From positions 124,001 through 188,000 of the forward strand of contig MWCR01000001.1 of NCBI GenBank assembly GCA_002070095.1: 64,000 bases of DNA, read 5' to 3'. Under the pieces are notes generated by a model. That model worked only from the letters and a program-made list of their open reading frames with translations. It did no database searches and was not told the origin of the DNA. Each line of letters begins with the position of its first letter. Position 1 is the first letter of the stretch. This DNA is from Parcubacteria group bacterium ADurb.Bin192 (GTDB taxonomy: Bacteria > Patescibacteriota > Patescibacteriia > 2-12-FULL-60-25). Shown piece after piece: positions 24,236 to 32,300 of the stretch. The position numbers were made by a program, and so were the translations under genes.

Positions 24236-25531
24236 TTAATCTCGAATAACTCTAAGTAATTCTTCCAGAGAAGTCACACCGTTAACCGCTTTGATGAACG
24301 CGTCTTCCAGCATGGAGGTCATGCCGTTTTCTTGAGCGGCTTTATGGATCTCATCCGCGCTGGCCCGGCGCATAATCAAGCGTTTTATCGCCTCGTTGAT
24401 TTCCAGAACCTCGTATATGCCCACGCGTTTGGCATAACCCGTATGATTGCAGGCCGCGCAGCCTTCGGCCCTCCAAGCTTTGTCCAGCGAGGACACTAAT
24501 TTTTCAGGTATAACATCACCCAAAGCCGTCCGTTCTTCGGGCGTGGGCGTGTATTGCACTTTACACTTTTCACACAACTTTCTAACCAATCTTTGACCGA
24601 TGGCGATATTAACGGTGGAAGCGATCAAAAACGGTTCAATGCCCATGTCCAGCAAGCGAGGCAAAGTCGTGGCCGCGTCATTGGTATGGATAGTGGACAA
24701 CAATAAGTGGCCGGTCATGGCCGCGTTCACGCCGATGGCCGCGGTTTCGTTGTCTCTGATCTCTCCCACCATGATGATATTGGGATCTTGGCGCACAATG
24801 GAGCGCAGACCGGCCGCAAAAGTCAGATTGGTTTGGGGATTGACTTGGATTTGAGTAATACCGGGCACTGAATATTCAATGGGATCTTCAATCGTGATAA
24901 TGGAAACATCTCTTTTGTTTAAAATCTGCAAAATGGAATACAAAGTGGTGGTTTTACCCGAGCCCGTGGGGCCGGTGGCCAAAATCATGCCATATGGTTT
25001 ATGGATGTAGTGTTTGATCAGTTCCAAATCTTTGGCCGAAAAACCCAAATCATCCAAACCGATCAAACGAGCTTCCCCCACCAGCAAACGCATGACTACG
25101 TCTTCTCCGCTGTAGGTGGGCACAATGGACACGCGCAAATCCATATCCACTTCGTTTTCATGAATACGGAAACGGCCATCCTGGGCCATGGCATGTTCGT
25201 CGGTTCTCAAGCCCGATAAAACTTTGATGCGCGTGACCACCAAGGGCTGATCTTCTTTGGGCAAAGACAGAACATCATAAACAATGCCGTCTATCCGGTA
25301 TCTGATCAGCAAGGCGTCGCCGGTCGGATCGATATGAATATCAGAAGCCTTGGCCTGCCAGGCCTTGAGAATGATCAAGTTAACCAGTTGAGTGATGGAA
25401 GTGGCTTTTTCCAATTCTTCAATGCCCGGAACCAATTTCATATTTTTGGTTCTGGCTATGCTCTCGCTGATAATATCCTTGAGGGAGCCTTGGGTTTTTA
25501 CATTTTTATCCTCTTTTTTGGCGATAGGCAT
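24236..25531 (-). CDS. pilB: Type IV pilus assembly ATPase PilB/GspE
   Basis: 431 residues when started at MPIAKKED; an upstream ATG at 25579 is also in frame. It has the N2 domain (ASDIHIDPTGDALLIRYRID), Walker A ATGPTGSGKTTTL, the Asp box (TIEDPIEY), Walker B (IIMVGEIRDNETA) and the His box (LLSTIHTNDAA), plus a four-Cys zinc site (CEKC...CAAC). The long N-terminal MshEN domain common in PilB is missing, as is usual for shorter CPR homologues. It powers pilus extension. No PilT, PilD or PilMNO is found in this window. Confidence 0.94.
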   Translation of the reverse strand: MPIAKKEDKNVKTQGSLKDIISESIARTKNMKLVPGIEELEKATSITQLVNLIILKAWQAKASDIHIDPTGDALLIRYRIDGIVYDVLSLPKEDQPLVVTRIKVLSGLRTDEHAMAQDGRFRIHENEVDMDLRVSIVPTYSGEDVVMRLLVGEARLIGLDDLGFSAKDLELIKHYIHKPYGMILATGPTGSGKTTTLYSILQILNKRDVSIITIEDPIEYSVPGITQIQVNPQTNLTFAAGLRSIVRQDPNIIMVGEIRDNETAAIGVNAAMTGHLLLSTIHTNDAATTLPRLLDMGIEPFLIASTVNIAIGQRLVRKLCEKCKVQYTPTPEERTALGDVIPEKLVSSLDKAWRAEGCAACNHTGYAKRVGIYEVLEINEAIKRLIMRRASADEIHKAAQENGMTSMLEDAFIKAVNGVTSLEELLRVIRD

Positions 25532-25621
25532 AGACTTTCCAAGCTCAACAAGTATAACACTTTTTCGGACTTGGCGCATCCCGTCAGCATCAAAAATCAG
25601 ATCATTGCTGATTATAAATAA

Positions 25622-26143
25622 TTAAATTTTTTCCACCGCCAAAGTAATCAGTCCCAAATAATGCAAAGGCATGGCCAGCAAAGCCAAACTGCCGATGACA
25701 AACAACAGATGATCAACCCAGCCGCCCGTATCCACGCATAAAAATTTGGGGATCAGACGATAATTTTTGGGATTGGGAAACAAATATTCGCAGCCTTGAG
25801 GGTTGAATCCGTCGATCAGAGGATGGCTGACATAGCCCCAAAAAAAGACCAGCGGCAGTAAAGGATAGATCGGAAATAAAAAAAATGACAGCAGAGCGAT
25901 AAACGGCAAGACCAGCAAAGAATGGGAAAATCCTCTATGTCTCAAAATTTTGTGCAACAATAAAATACGCGTCAGACCCTGGCTTTTTTGGTGAATGGTG
26001 GAGGCGGGCGTATCAATATCCGGCAACAGACCAGCCAAACCCCCGGCCGCTACCAGAGGAATCAGCCAGATATTCATGGGCTGAAATAACAAAGCCAGCC
26101 AAGCGACATTGGCTCCGATGATAAAATGGGTGCGGCCGGTCAT
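25622..26143 (-). CDS. YdjM-family membrane-bound metal-dependent hydrolase
   Basis: A 173-residue membrane protein of the YdjM/DUF457 family: RTHFIIGANVAW (4-15), LLPDIDTPAST (about 39-49), HRGFSHSLL (about 69-77) and VSHPLIDGFNPQG (about 104-116) carry the His/Asp residues presumed to bind metal. Its substrate is not known; relatives include LexA-regulated and phospholipase-like proteins. The first 64 bases are duplicated at 28744-28807, 2,664 bp away, with a peptide/radical SAM cassette in between. Its ATG overlaps the stop of the HExxH gene by 4 bp. Confidence 0.88.
   Translation of the reverse strand: MTGRTHFIIGANVAWLALLFQPMNIWLIPLVAAGGLAGLLPDIDTPASTIHQKSQGLTRILLLHKILRHRGFSHSLLVLPFIALLSFFLFPIYPLLPLVFFWGYVSHPLIDGFNPQGCEYLFPNPKNYRLIPKFLCVDTGGWVDHLLFVIGSLALLAMPLHYLGLITLAVEKI
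26080..26143. repeat. 64-bp direct repeat, copy A (5' end of the ydjM-family gene)
   Basis: Matches 28744-28807 in the same orientation at 61 of 64 positions, and similarity stops abruptly at both ends. The right boundary is exactly the ATG. Confidence 0.9.
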
Positions 26144-26886
26144 ATGGCCAAACTTGGTGGATCATCCTCAACGGCTTTTATGACTGCCTTGGTAATCATT
26201 AGGGTTTTCAAATTTTCTATACTCGGCATTCTAGATTTAAGATTGTTCAAGATATTTTCATGCACAGGGTATTGCATGGATGGCTGTTTAAATACAGAAA
26301 TCCATGCATCTGAATTCTGGACGAAAGAATTAAATATTTCTGAAATATGCCAAACCTTAAAATCATCCATTTTATTTAAATAAGGCAATTTATCAAACGC
26401 GAAAGCATACCAGATAAAATGCAGCATTTCATGCGCGATAACGACTGGAACATAACCCTTAATCTGATGCTTCCACGGAATCTGAAACGTGCAAGTTTCC
26501 AAAAAACGAGGGTACATGCCCCAAATAGTCAGATATGCAATATATTTTCCGTTCGGCCAATGCGCATCTTCAAACAAATCCTTTGTCAATTTCTCAAATC
26601 TCGGAGACAAGGCATCCCAATCCCGCTGATAAACGATAAGATTAGATGCCATTTCTTTTGCATGACTATTATATTTTAGATTAACAAAACGACATACATC
26701 ATCGCGAGTGGCAGTCAGCTCCGTTCCTTTAAACCAAGAAACAAGCTCCGGATATGGTTTTAAGATGGCCCATTTGATATTTTCACCATCATCATATTCC
26801 GCATCACGCACAAAACAAAAAAAAGTTTCAACATCGCGTTCGGCGGAAATTTTAAACTCAATTGTGGGCAAGATATTATTTTGCAT
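26140..26886 (-). CDS. HExxH metalloprotease-like protein
   Basis: A 248-residue soluble protein with VVIAHEMLHFIWY (about 141-153), a zincin HExxH site; a downstream Glu in WHISEIF (about 173-179) could be the third ligand. I do not recognise the family. It is AT-rich and follows the radical SAM gene, ending on the start codon of the ydjM-family gene. It might cleave the modified peptide's leader, but this is inference from position. A GGGAGG lies seven bases before an in-frame ATT (26914-26916), 30 bases upstream of the ATG, so a ten-residue longer form cannot be excluded. Confidence 0.75.
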   Translation of the reverse strand: MQNNILPTIEFKISAERDVETFFCFVRDAEYDDGENIKWAILKPYPELVSWFKGTELTATRDDVCRFVNLKYNSHAKEMASNLIVYQRDWDALSPRFEKLTKDLFEDAHWPNGKYIAYLTIWGMYPRFLETCTFQIPWKHQIKGYVPVVIAHEMLHFIWYAFAFDKLPYLNKMDDFKVWHISEIFNSFVQNSDAWISVFKQPSMQYPVHENILNNLKSRMPSIENLKTLMITKAVIKAVEDDPPSLAI

Positions 26887-26890
26887 AACT

Positions 26891-26914
26891 GAAAATAGCG
26901 GAAGAACTCCGCTA
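26891..26914 (-). terminator. Hairpin after the radical SAM gene
   Basis: TAGCGGA GTTCT TCCGCTA followed by TTTTC on the minus strand; a short terminator or attenuator between the radical SAM and HExxH genes. Confidence 0.55.
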
Positions 26915-26954
26915 ATAAAGATACCTCCCGGTTAAGTTGTTGAAAAGGCACAGA

Positions 26955-28316
26955 CTACAGCCGTGCGTGCGTGGACCAGATAAGCCATTCCAAAGACTGA
27001 AGGCTGTAAGGACAGACCCGCGAATCAATGTTCCACTTGTTACCGGTAACGATTTCAGCATTAGCCGGGCATCCGCCTCCGCAAATACCGATCGCCGGAC
27101 AAGATTCGCAGGCTTCCATGAACAACGGTGAGCGCTTAAGCCAGTCACCGAACAAGCCCGTCTTATAAGGATCGAAGTCAGTATCAAATACTGACCCTGA
27201 AAAGTATTGACGAGGTTTTACAAAATCCTGACACAGACCAACGACGCCATCTGGCGCGACGACGATCTGATTGCCAGGAACACCGCAGTCAGCATACGTG
27301 GGACGACGCTGGATAAACGCCTGAGCACGCCTCATCATACGCTCCTCATAAATCCCCAGCTTGGTAAACAGCTCGAAGGCTTTTACCATGCAACCGGCCG
27401 CTTCTTCCGCGTATGCTGAAGATGTCTGGAACCTGGGATGACGATGCAAGATATTGAAACATATTCCATCTTGGATACCAAGATCCTCAACGAAAAATTT
27501 CAATCCCGCATCAAAATCTCGAACCAGTTCGGGTGTTAATGTAACGGAAAGACCAACCTTGACACCACGCTCTCTTAAGGCTCTGTATGCCGCCACAACG
27601 CGCTCGTAGACGTTTATACGCCCATGCCGCGAGAGCCTATGACGATTCGTAAGGTCTTCATGTCCATCGATTGAAAGACCAACGCTGACTTGATTCTCTG
27701 CAAATGTATCAGCCAACTCAGGAGTCATCAGTGTCCCGTTCGTGACAATGGTCAACAACGTATTCCGAGGAAGCGCTCCTGAATTCATGAATTTACGTGT
27801 CTGATTTATGGCATGGCTAACTCCATGGGGATTGAGAAGCGGCTCTCCCCCATACAAGTGCACCATTCGCGGTTCACTGGGATGACCATACATGGCGCTC
27901 AGTCGTCCAAAAAGAGATAAAGACTGTTCAATGACTTCATCACTCATGGCGCTGGGACGATGCATGGGAGACGGAGCAACATCTTCAAAGCAATATGCAC
28001 ATCGAAGATTGCAACCGTCGTGCAACAAGAGGTATAGCATGTCCAAATAACGTCGTTTTGACAGCTTCTCACGAAGCCGCAAAAGATCCTCCTTGTCATC
28101 ATGTTCCAACGGAACAAGTAATCCCTCTTGAACAAGTGCCATGCGCTTCTCTTGGTCAATACCTTCTATCAAGGGCAGGCCATCGGCACCGCAGGCAACC
28201 TTGTTAAAAAAGGCCAGACCAAAGTTCAGGGCATGGAAACAAGCTACTGTCTCCCCGTGATTAAAGGTGTGTACCCAAGCGGAAAAACGCAATGATTCTG
28301 AACTAAGCGCTTGCAT
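26955..28316 (-). CDS. Radical SAM/SPASM peptide-maturase-like enzyme
   Basis: 453 residues from MQALSSES, picked because GGAGG lies five bases upstream; a longer frame to 28364 has no such signal. The radical SAM motif is CNLRCAYC (about 103-110), followed by VHLYGGEPLLNP (SAM-binding GGE) and TIVTNGTLM. The C-terminal SPASM region has CGVPGNQIVVAPDGVVGLC, then CESCPAIGICGGGC and a final CPYS, enough Cys for two auxiliary iron-sulfur clusters. The first 85 residues are a variable domain that may bind the peptide. Such enzymes install thioether or carbon-carbon links or epimerise residues in ribosomal peptides. The Cys-rich peptide gene lies just upstream. Confidence 0.9.
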   Translation of the reverse strand: MQALSSESLRFSAWVHTFNHGETVACFHALNFGLAFFNKVACGADGLPLIEGIDQEKRMALVQEGLLVPLEHDDKEDLLRLREKLSKRRYLDMLYLLLHDGCNLRCAYCFEDVAPSPMHRPSAMSDEVIEQSLSLFGRLSAMYGHPSEPRMVHLYGGEPLLNPHGVSHAINQTRKFMNSGALPRNTLLTIVTNGTLMTPELADTFAENQVSVGLSIDGHEDLTNRHRLSRHGRINVYERVVAAYRALRERGVKVGLSVTLTPELVRDFDAGLKFFVEDLGIQDGICFNILHRHPRFQTSSAYAEEAAGCMVKAFELFTKLGIYEERMMRRAQAFIQRRPTYADCGVPGNQIVVAPDGVVGLCQDFVKPRQYFSGSVFDTDFDPYKTGLFGDWLKRSPLFMEACESCPAIGICGGGCPANAEIVTGNKWNIDSRVCPYSLQSLEWLIWSTHARL

Positions 28317-28345
28317 GCTGTCCTCCATTCTTCTGCAACTGAAAA

Positions 28346-28390
28346 GGACGGGCCCGTGAGGCATCCGTCCGAAGTAAACGCAGTCTCACG
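28346..28390 (-). promoter_or_regulatory. Mutually exclusive hairpins between peptide and radical SAM genes
   Basis: GGACGG (28346-28351) can pair with CCGTCC (28365-28370), and CGTGAG (28355-28360) with CTCACG (28385-28390); the two stems overlap and exclude each other. Such an intercistronic element could let the peptide be made in excess over the enzyme. Confidence 0.45.
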
Positions 28391-28397
28391 GATAATA

Positions 28398-28604
28398 CTA
28401 GTCCTCAATAGGACTATCCTCCGTCAACGAACCAGACCTGCAACGTGTGCACGACGTGTAGCAAGTACACTCCTGTGTACTCTTCGAGGCTTCTTCGGCC
28501 AACTTGGCCATCACGGAAAGCCGCTGTTCGGAAGAAGGAATGGTGCAAAGAGGGGCGGAACTTTGATATCCCGCTGCGGAAGAGTAATTAGGATACGATG
28601 GCAT
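28398..28604 (-). CDS. Cys-rich small peptide, candidate precursor of the radical SAM enzyme
   Basis: A 68-residue peptide with AGGAGAC at good spacing before the ATG and a consensus promoter 60 bases upstream. The N-terminal half is Ser/Tyr/Pro-rich, the middle (26-45) is a charged leader-like helix (EQRLSVMAKLAEEASKSTQE), and the C-terminal part has C46, C48, C52 and C55 in CTCYTSCTRC, followed by an acidic tail. One more Cys is at 20. Size, layout and adjacency to a SPASM enzyme fit a RiPP precursor; I cannot place it in a named family. Any cross-links are conjecture. Confidence 0.75.
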   Translation of the reverse strand: MPSYPNYSSAAGYQSSAPLCTIPSSEQRLSVMAKLAEEASKSTQECTCYTSCTRCRSGSLTEDSPIED

Positions 28605-28663
28605 GTCTGTTGTCTCCTGCTGAAGGTGGAAGGTGCCGGCGTCAAGTAAAGAACGCCAACGTT

Positions 28664-28692
28664 AAAATAAAGCCTGACGCTTTATTTGTCAA
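28664..28692 (-). promoter_or_regulatory. Promoter of the peptide/radical SAM operon
   Basis: TTGACA (28687-28692), exactly 17 bp, TATTTT (28664-28669) on the minus strand. This is the best housekeeping-type promoter in the window; start expected near 28657. Confidence 0.7.
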
Positions 28693-28743
28693 GATGCGCG
28701 AACTTAAAAATTATTCACCTTCAAATATCTATATATCTTTAAT

Positions 28744-28807
28744 GCTGAAATAACGAAGCTAGCCAAGCGGCATTGGCTCCGATGATAAAATGGGTGCGGC
28801 CGGTCAT
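28744..28807 (-). pseudogene. Duplicated 5' fragment of the ydjM-family gene (64-bp direct repeat, copy B)
   Basis: Encodes MTGRTHFIIGANAAWLASLF and stops two codons later. It differs from 26080-26143 at three bases, two of which change the protein. It lies 17 bases after the stop of the 28825 gene, so this is probably the original position of the ydjM-family start, now cut off by the cassette. Confidence 0.8.
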
Positions 28808-28824
28808 GCTTTAAAATCCATCAA

Positions 28825-31107
28825 TCAATTGCCGCACAAACCCGGATTGAAGGCGTTGATGTTGAAATAACTAAAAAAGTCCGTGTTGACGATAAAATCA
28901 TTCACCTGCCGGCCGGTGACGGCCAATTCCAAAAAGCTGTCTTGATCCTCCCAATAAACATACACGGCCTCCGGATTTTGATATTGATCAGCAATCAAAC
29001 GTTTGCCGTTTCTTTCTTGATCACGGGAGCTGGTGATGGTGCCGGGTGTCCTGGATGCTTGCTGGCGGTAAAAATCATCTAAAGTCATTTTTCCGGAGGC
29101 GTGAGACGTTACCGAGAGAGCGATATTATCGCCATGGAATTTGGCGTCCGGCGAATTTAGATCGGCAGTCACGGTTGTCCAGCGTGCCGGATAAGCCAAG
29201 GAGTAATTATAAGCACAGCTATGGTAAGTTTTGACATCCGTCCCGGCCGTCCAATCCACCGCAGAGGGCGCTTGGCTGACAGGCGCTGATTTAAAAGTTT
29301 TAATAATGGTCTGCATGTCCCAGACGGCCTGCTCCGGAATATCCGAAGGCTGAATTCCGTTAAAATGCGACCAGCCAAAAACATATTCTTGATTGCGTCC
29401 AGCCTCTTCTTCCCAGCACAAATCCATGGATTCACATTCTTGACGGTAGGCTTGCCACGACGCTTGATCATAAACAGACATGACAAACATTTTCATATAA
29501 CCGGGTTTATCCGAATACTCTGAATCTTCGGCGGTCGGCAAATAAAAATTAATCACGGCTTGCGAATACACATCGTCCACCGGTAATTCTTCGGCTAAAT
29601 AATTCTGCCAAGCCGGAGTAAAACTTAATTCAAAACCATACTTTTGATTAATATAATGGTTTGAAGATGAAGAAGCGGCCGCCGTATCATCAGCCTGCCG
29701 GACAACGGGAGTCGCTGGAGACGCCTCATCAGACCGAGGAGGCACAGTCCTTAGATCAGAACCTTTTTCGGTCTGATGACCGGCGTACCTGACAGCCACC
29801 AAGCCCAAACCAATAAAACCCAATAACATACTGCCAACCAAAAGGCTGACGGCCAGAGATTTTTTATCCTTTTTTATAAAATACAGAAACAAGAAGACGG
29901 CCAGCGCGAAAAAGGCCAAGGCCGCCATCAGACCGAAAAATGACCAGGCGTCAAAAGTCGGTTCAAAATACAAAGGAAGATATTCATTGGATATAAGCTG
30001 ATTCGATTGATAATTAGGATACAAACCGGAAGCGGTCTGCATGATGAGATCGACTCCGTCGCGAGTGATTCCCTTATCAGCCAAAACCGGTACGATCGCC
30101 CGGCCGTCAACTGATAACTCAGACGGCGCATCCGTGCCGCTGACTGACAAGGTTAAGATGGAACCATTGACCACTTCTCCGCCCTCATATTTATACACCT
30201 CGAATTCACCCTGATCATTCGGTCTGGAAGTCAAAACTGTCACCGAACCCTGCCCCGTGCCCACGGCTGAAATCTCATATTCTTGATCTGTTGGCACAAT
30301 AAAATACGCAACGCTCTCGCCATTAGCATATTCTCTTATTTCCGGATAAATCTCCGGATCTTGCGATACAAAGTTGCCCTTGGCATCATAGCCCACACTC
30401 AAACCCGTGGCCTTATTGGTCAGCAAAACATTTAAAGGGCACATGACCAACACCCTGACTTTATCCTTAACGTCATAAGCCATCATTTTTTGAATCAAGT
30501 ATTTCAGCTTAGCATCCTGAACATCATTTCTGGCGCGATCCCGAATGGAAGCATTTACTTTTGCTTTAACCTCAGATGGTAAATTATCATAATAAGCTTT
30601 TTCTTGAGCTGTCAGTTCATATTCCGAACGCAAAACCTGCTGATAGTCGGCTCCGCACACCGGATAAAAGGCGGCTGTGTCACATTGAAAACCGCGCGCC
30701 TGACCATGCACTTCAAATTCCCAATCTTCGATAGGATAAATATCATGCGCATTTCTGAGCCAAATATCCAGGACCCGTCCGTTATCAGGCCAAAAACCAC
30801 CCTTGTCATATACCACGGCCGCCAAATGTCCGGCCAATGGATTTAAAACATAAGGCGCCATCACTTCTATGGGTCCGTAATCAAAATACTTGGCAATGAT
30901 TTCTCTTTCGGTCGCGTCACTGCTCAAACGCAAGCCGTCCAGCATATTGATGACACGAGTCTGATGTGAACCGCAAACCCAAGGCTCATACTGATCCTTT
31001 AAACGCTTGGTGTAATCAGCCAGTTCTTGATTATTAAATAGATTAATCTCTTCATAGGCCATGGCTTTAAGCACCCGATTATTGGTCGGACAGCTGGCAC
31101 ACCACAC
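28825..31107 (-). CDS. Large surface protein, C-terminal part, separated by TGA from 31207-32235
   Basis: 760 residues if started at the GTG 31105-31107, but the frame is open up to an in-frame TGA at 31207-31209 and continues the frame of the upstream gene. The sequence has a Cys pair (WCASCP), an alpha/beta region of unknown type, two adjacent membrane helices (about 392-415 and 422-445) and a Ser/Ala-rich linker. Two related C-terminal domains follow (from about 487 and 640; YGFELSFTPAWQNY and YNYSLAYPARWTTV), similar to PsbP-like lipoprotein domains. I see no enzyme motif. The mature product is probably membrane-anchored with outside domains. Confidence 0.7.
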   Translation of the reverse strand: MWCASCPTNNRVLKAMAYEEINLFNNQELADYTKRLKDQYEPWVCGSHQTRVINMLDGLRLSSDATEREIIAKYFDYGPIEVMAPYVLNPLAGHLAAVVYDKGGFWPDNGRVLDIWLRNAHDIYPIEDWEFEVHGQARGFQCDTAAFYPVCGADYQQVLRSEYELTAQEKAYYDNLPSEVKAKVNASIRDRARNDVQDAKLKYLIQKMMAYDVKDKVRVLVMCPLNVLLTNKATGLSVGYDAKGNFVSQDPEIYPEIREYANGESVAYFIVPTDQEYEISAVGTGQGSVTVLTSRPNDQGEFEVYKYEGGEVVNGSILTLSVSGTDAPSELSVDGRAIVPVLADKGITRDGVDLIMQTASGLYPNYQSNQLISNEYLPLYFEPTFDAWSFFGLMAALAFFALAVFLFLYFIKKDKKSLAVSLLVGSMLLGFIGLGLVAVRYAGHQTEKGSDLRTVPPRSDEASPATPVVRQADDTAAASSSSNHYINQKYGFELSFTPAWQNYLAEELPVDDVYSQAVINFYLPTAEDSEYSDKPGYMKMFVMSVYDQASWQAYRQECESMDLCWEEEAGRNQEYVFGWSHFNGIQPSDIPEQAVWDMQTIIKTFKSAPVSQAPSAVDWTAGTDVKTYHSCAYNYSLAYPARWTTVTADLNSPDAKFHGDNIALSVTSHASGKMTLDDFYRQQASRTPGTITSSRDQERNGKRLIADQYQNPEAVYVYWEDQDSFLELAVTGRQVNDFIVNTDFFSYFNINAFNPGLCGN

Positions 31108-31206
31108 GCCTTGGCGCGCGTATGGATTCAGAGGCAGAGCCTGATATTTTTGTACAATATAATCCCAAGCCTGTTCCTTGGTGATGGCGCGCGGACAGTC
31201 TTCCGG

Positions 31207-31209
31207 TCA
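31207..31209 (-). other. In-frame TGA interrupting one long gene
   Basis: The frames of 31207-32235 and 28825-31107 are the same and only this TGA separates them. The context CGNWDCQTGENHDN-stop-PEDCP matches the usual repeat CGNGxCxxGENxxNCPxDCP, so the TGA stands where a Cys codon (TGC or TGT) is expected. Confidence 0.85.
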
Positions 31210-32235
31210 ATTATCATGATTTTCCCCGGTCTGACAGTCCCAGTTGCCGCACCAAAGATTCAAACCCGGTGTTAAAGTTATGCGCGCCACGGGATTGCCC
31301 TTGGGATGAACCGCCTGCAATAACAAAGTGGAAGTGGCAAAATCGCGATCCTGTTCGGATGTTTGATACACGAATTTAATCTGCCCGTTTTTATCCGTCA
31401 CTGAAGACGTTTGAGTGACGTGCCCCTCTTTGTCATCAGGCACCGTGTTACGTTCATCATTTAAACGAAATTCGATTTTTTCACCGGCCAACGGCCGTCC
31501 ATCTTGAATCAGGCTAACCGTAAACTCCATTTTGGTTTGACCATCCGCCACCATTGATACTTCTTGCGGCGAAAGGCTGACCGAAATATCAGACGGACAA
31601 GCAACTCCACAAGACCCTCCGCAATCAATACCTTGTTCATTTCCGTTCCTGACTCCGTCAAAACAATCGGCAGGCTCCGGTCCGGAAGGAACGCGGTCTT
31701 TAAGAGCTTCACAACATGTTTGCAAGACCTGAATGGGACTTTCCATACTCGCTTCTTCGGCCGCTCCAACGTCTTGGCAGACGCGCTTGCAATCCAGCAT
31801 TATTTTTTCGATTTCGTTGGGACGTTTGATGTATCCGTTGGTACAATCCGCGCTTAAACCACGGGCCGCTTCCGCAGCTTCGCAATCACGAGTGCACTTT
31901 TCCAAACAAGCGGCGGTTTTATGCCAGCCGTAATTCGGATCCAAATAGTAATCACGGCGATGCTTGAGGGCCGCATCTCTTTTTGCCACGCATTTAACAG
32001 CCTGATTCTTTTCTTCGATATTCAAGCGATTGACGTCGATCCATTGACCGCAAGGAGCCCAAGGATCTTGCCCAAGCCATTCGCCGTAAACAATGGCCGG
32101 ATCAAAATCCGCTTCCGTGGCCAGAGGCTGGGCCCGTGTAATTTGAATGGATAAATAAAAAACCGACATAACGCCGAATAATAAACCGAAAAAAATCGCC
32201 CCCCAATAATATTTTTTAATGGAAAAAGAATACAT
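31207..32235 (-). CDS. Large surface protein, N-terminal part, ending at the TGA
   Basis: 342 residues. It has an N-terminal signal or anchor (about 10-33), a Cys-rich region with many short helices (ACLEKCTRDCEAAEAA), the motif GVRNGNEQGIDCGGSCGVAC (about 192-211) common in surface proteins of environmental bacteria, then an Ig-like Big_1 domain (about 213-320; MVADGQTKMEFTVSLIQDGR). The end, CGNWDCQTGENHDN, is half of a Cys-rich repeat whose other half lies past the stop. It is either a freshly broken gene or one read through at UGA. Confidence 0.75.
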   Translation of the reverse strand: MYSFSIKKYYWGAIFFGLLFGVMSVFYLSIQITRAQPLATEADFDPAIVYGEWLGQDPWAPCGQWIDVNRLNIEEKNQAVKCVAKRDAALKHRRDYYLDPNYGWHKTAACLEKCTRDCEAAEAARGLSADCTNGYIKRPNEIEKIMLDCKRVCQDVGAAEEASMESPIQVLQTCCEALKDRVPSGPEPADCFDGVRNGNEQGIDCGGSCGVACPSDISVSLSPQEVSMVADGQTKMEFTVSLIQDGRPLAGEKIEFRLNDERNTVPDDKEGHVTQTSSVTDKNGQIKFVYQTSEQDRDFATSTLLLQAVHPKGNPVARITLTPGLNLWCGNWDCQTGENHDN

Positions 32236-32300
32236 AAAAGAACCGGGAATAATGATTATTACTCATCAGTGTAACATGCTTTTGCGGTCTGAATAAACCG

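Noticed and set aside
31207-31209. Changed genetic code (UGA as Gly or Trp)
   Set aside because: Many intact genes in the window end at TGA with proper overlaps (for example pnp and the sigma factor) and no conserved Gly or Trp is coded by TGA.
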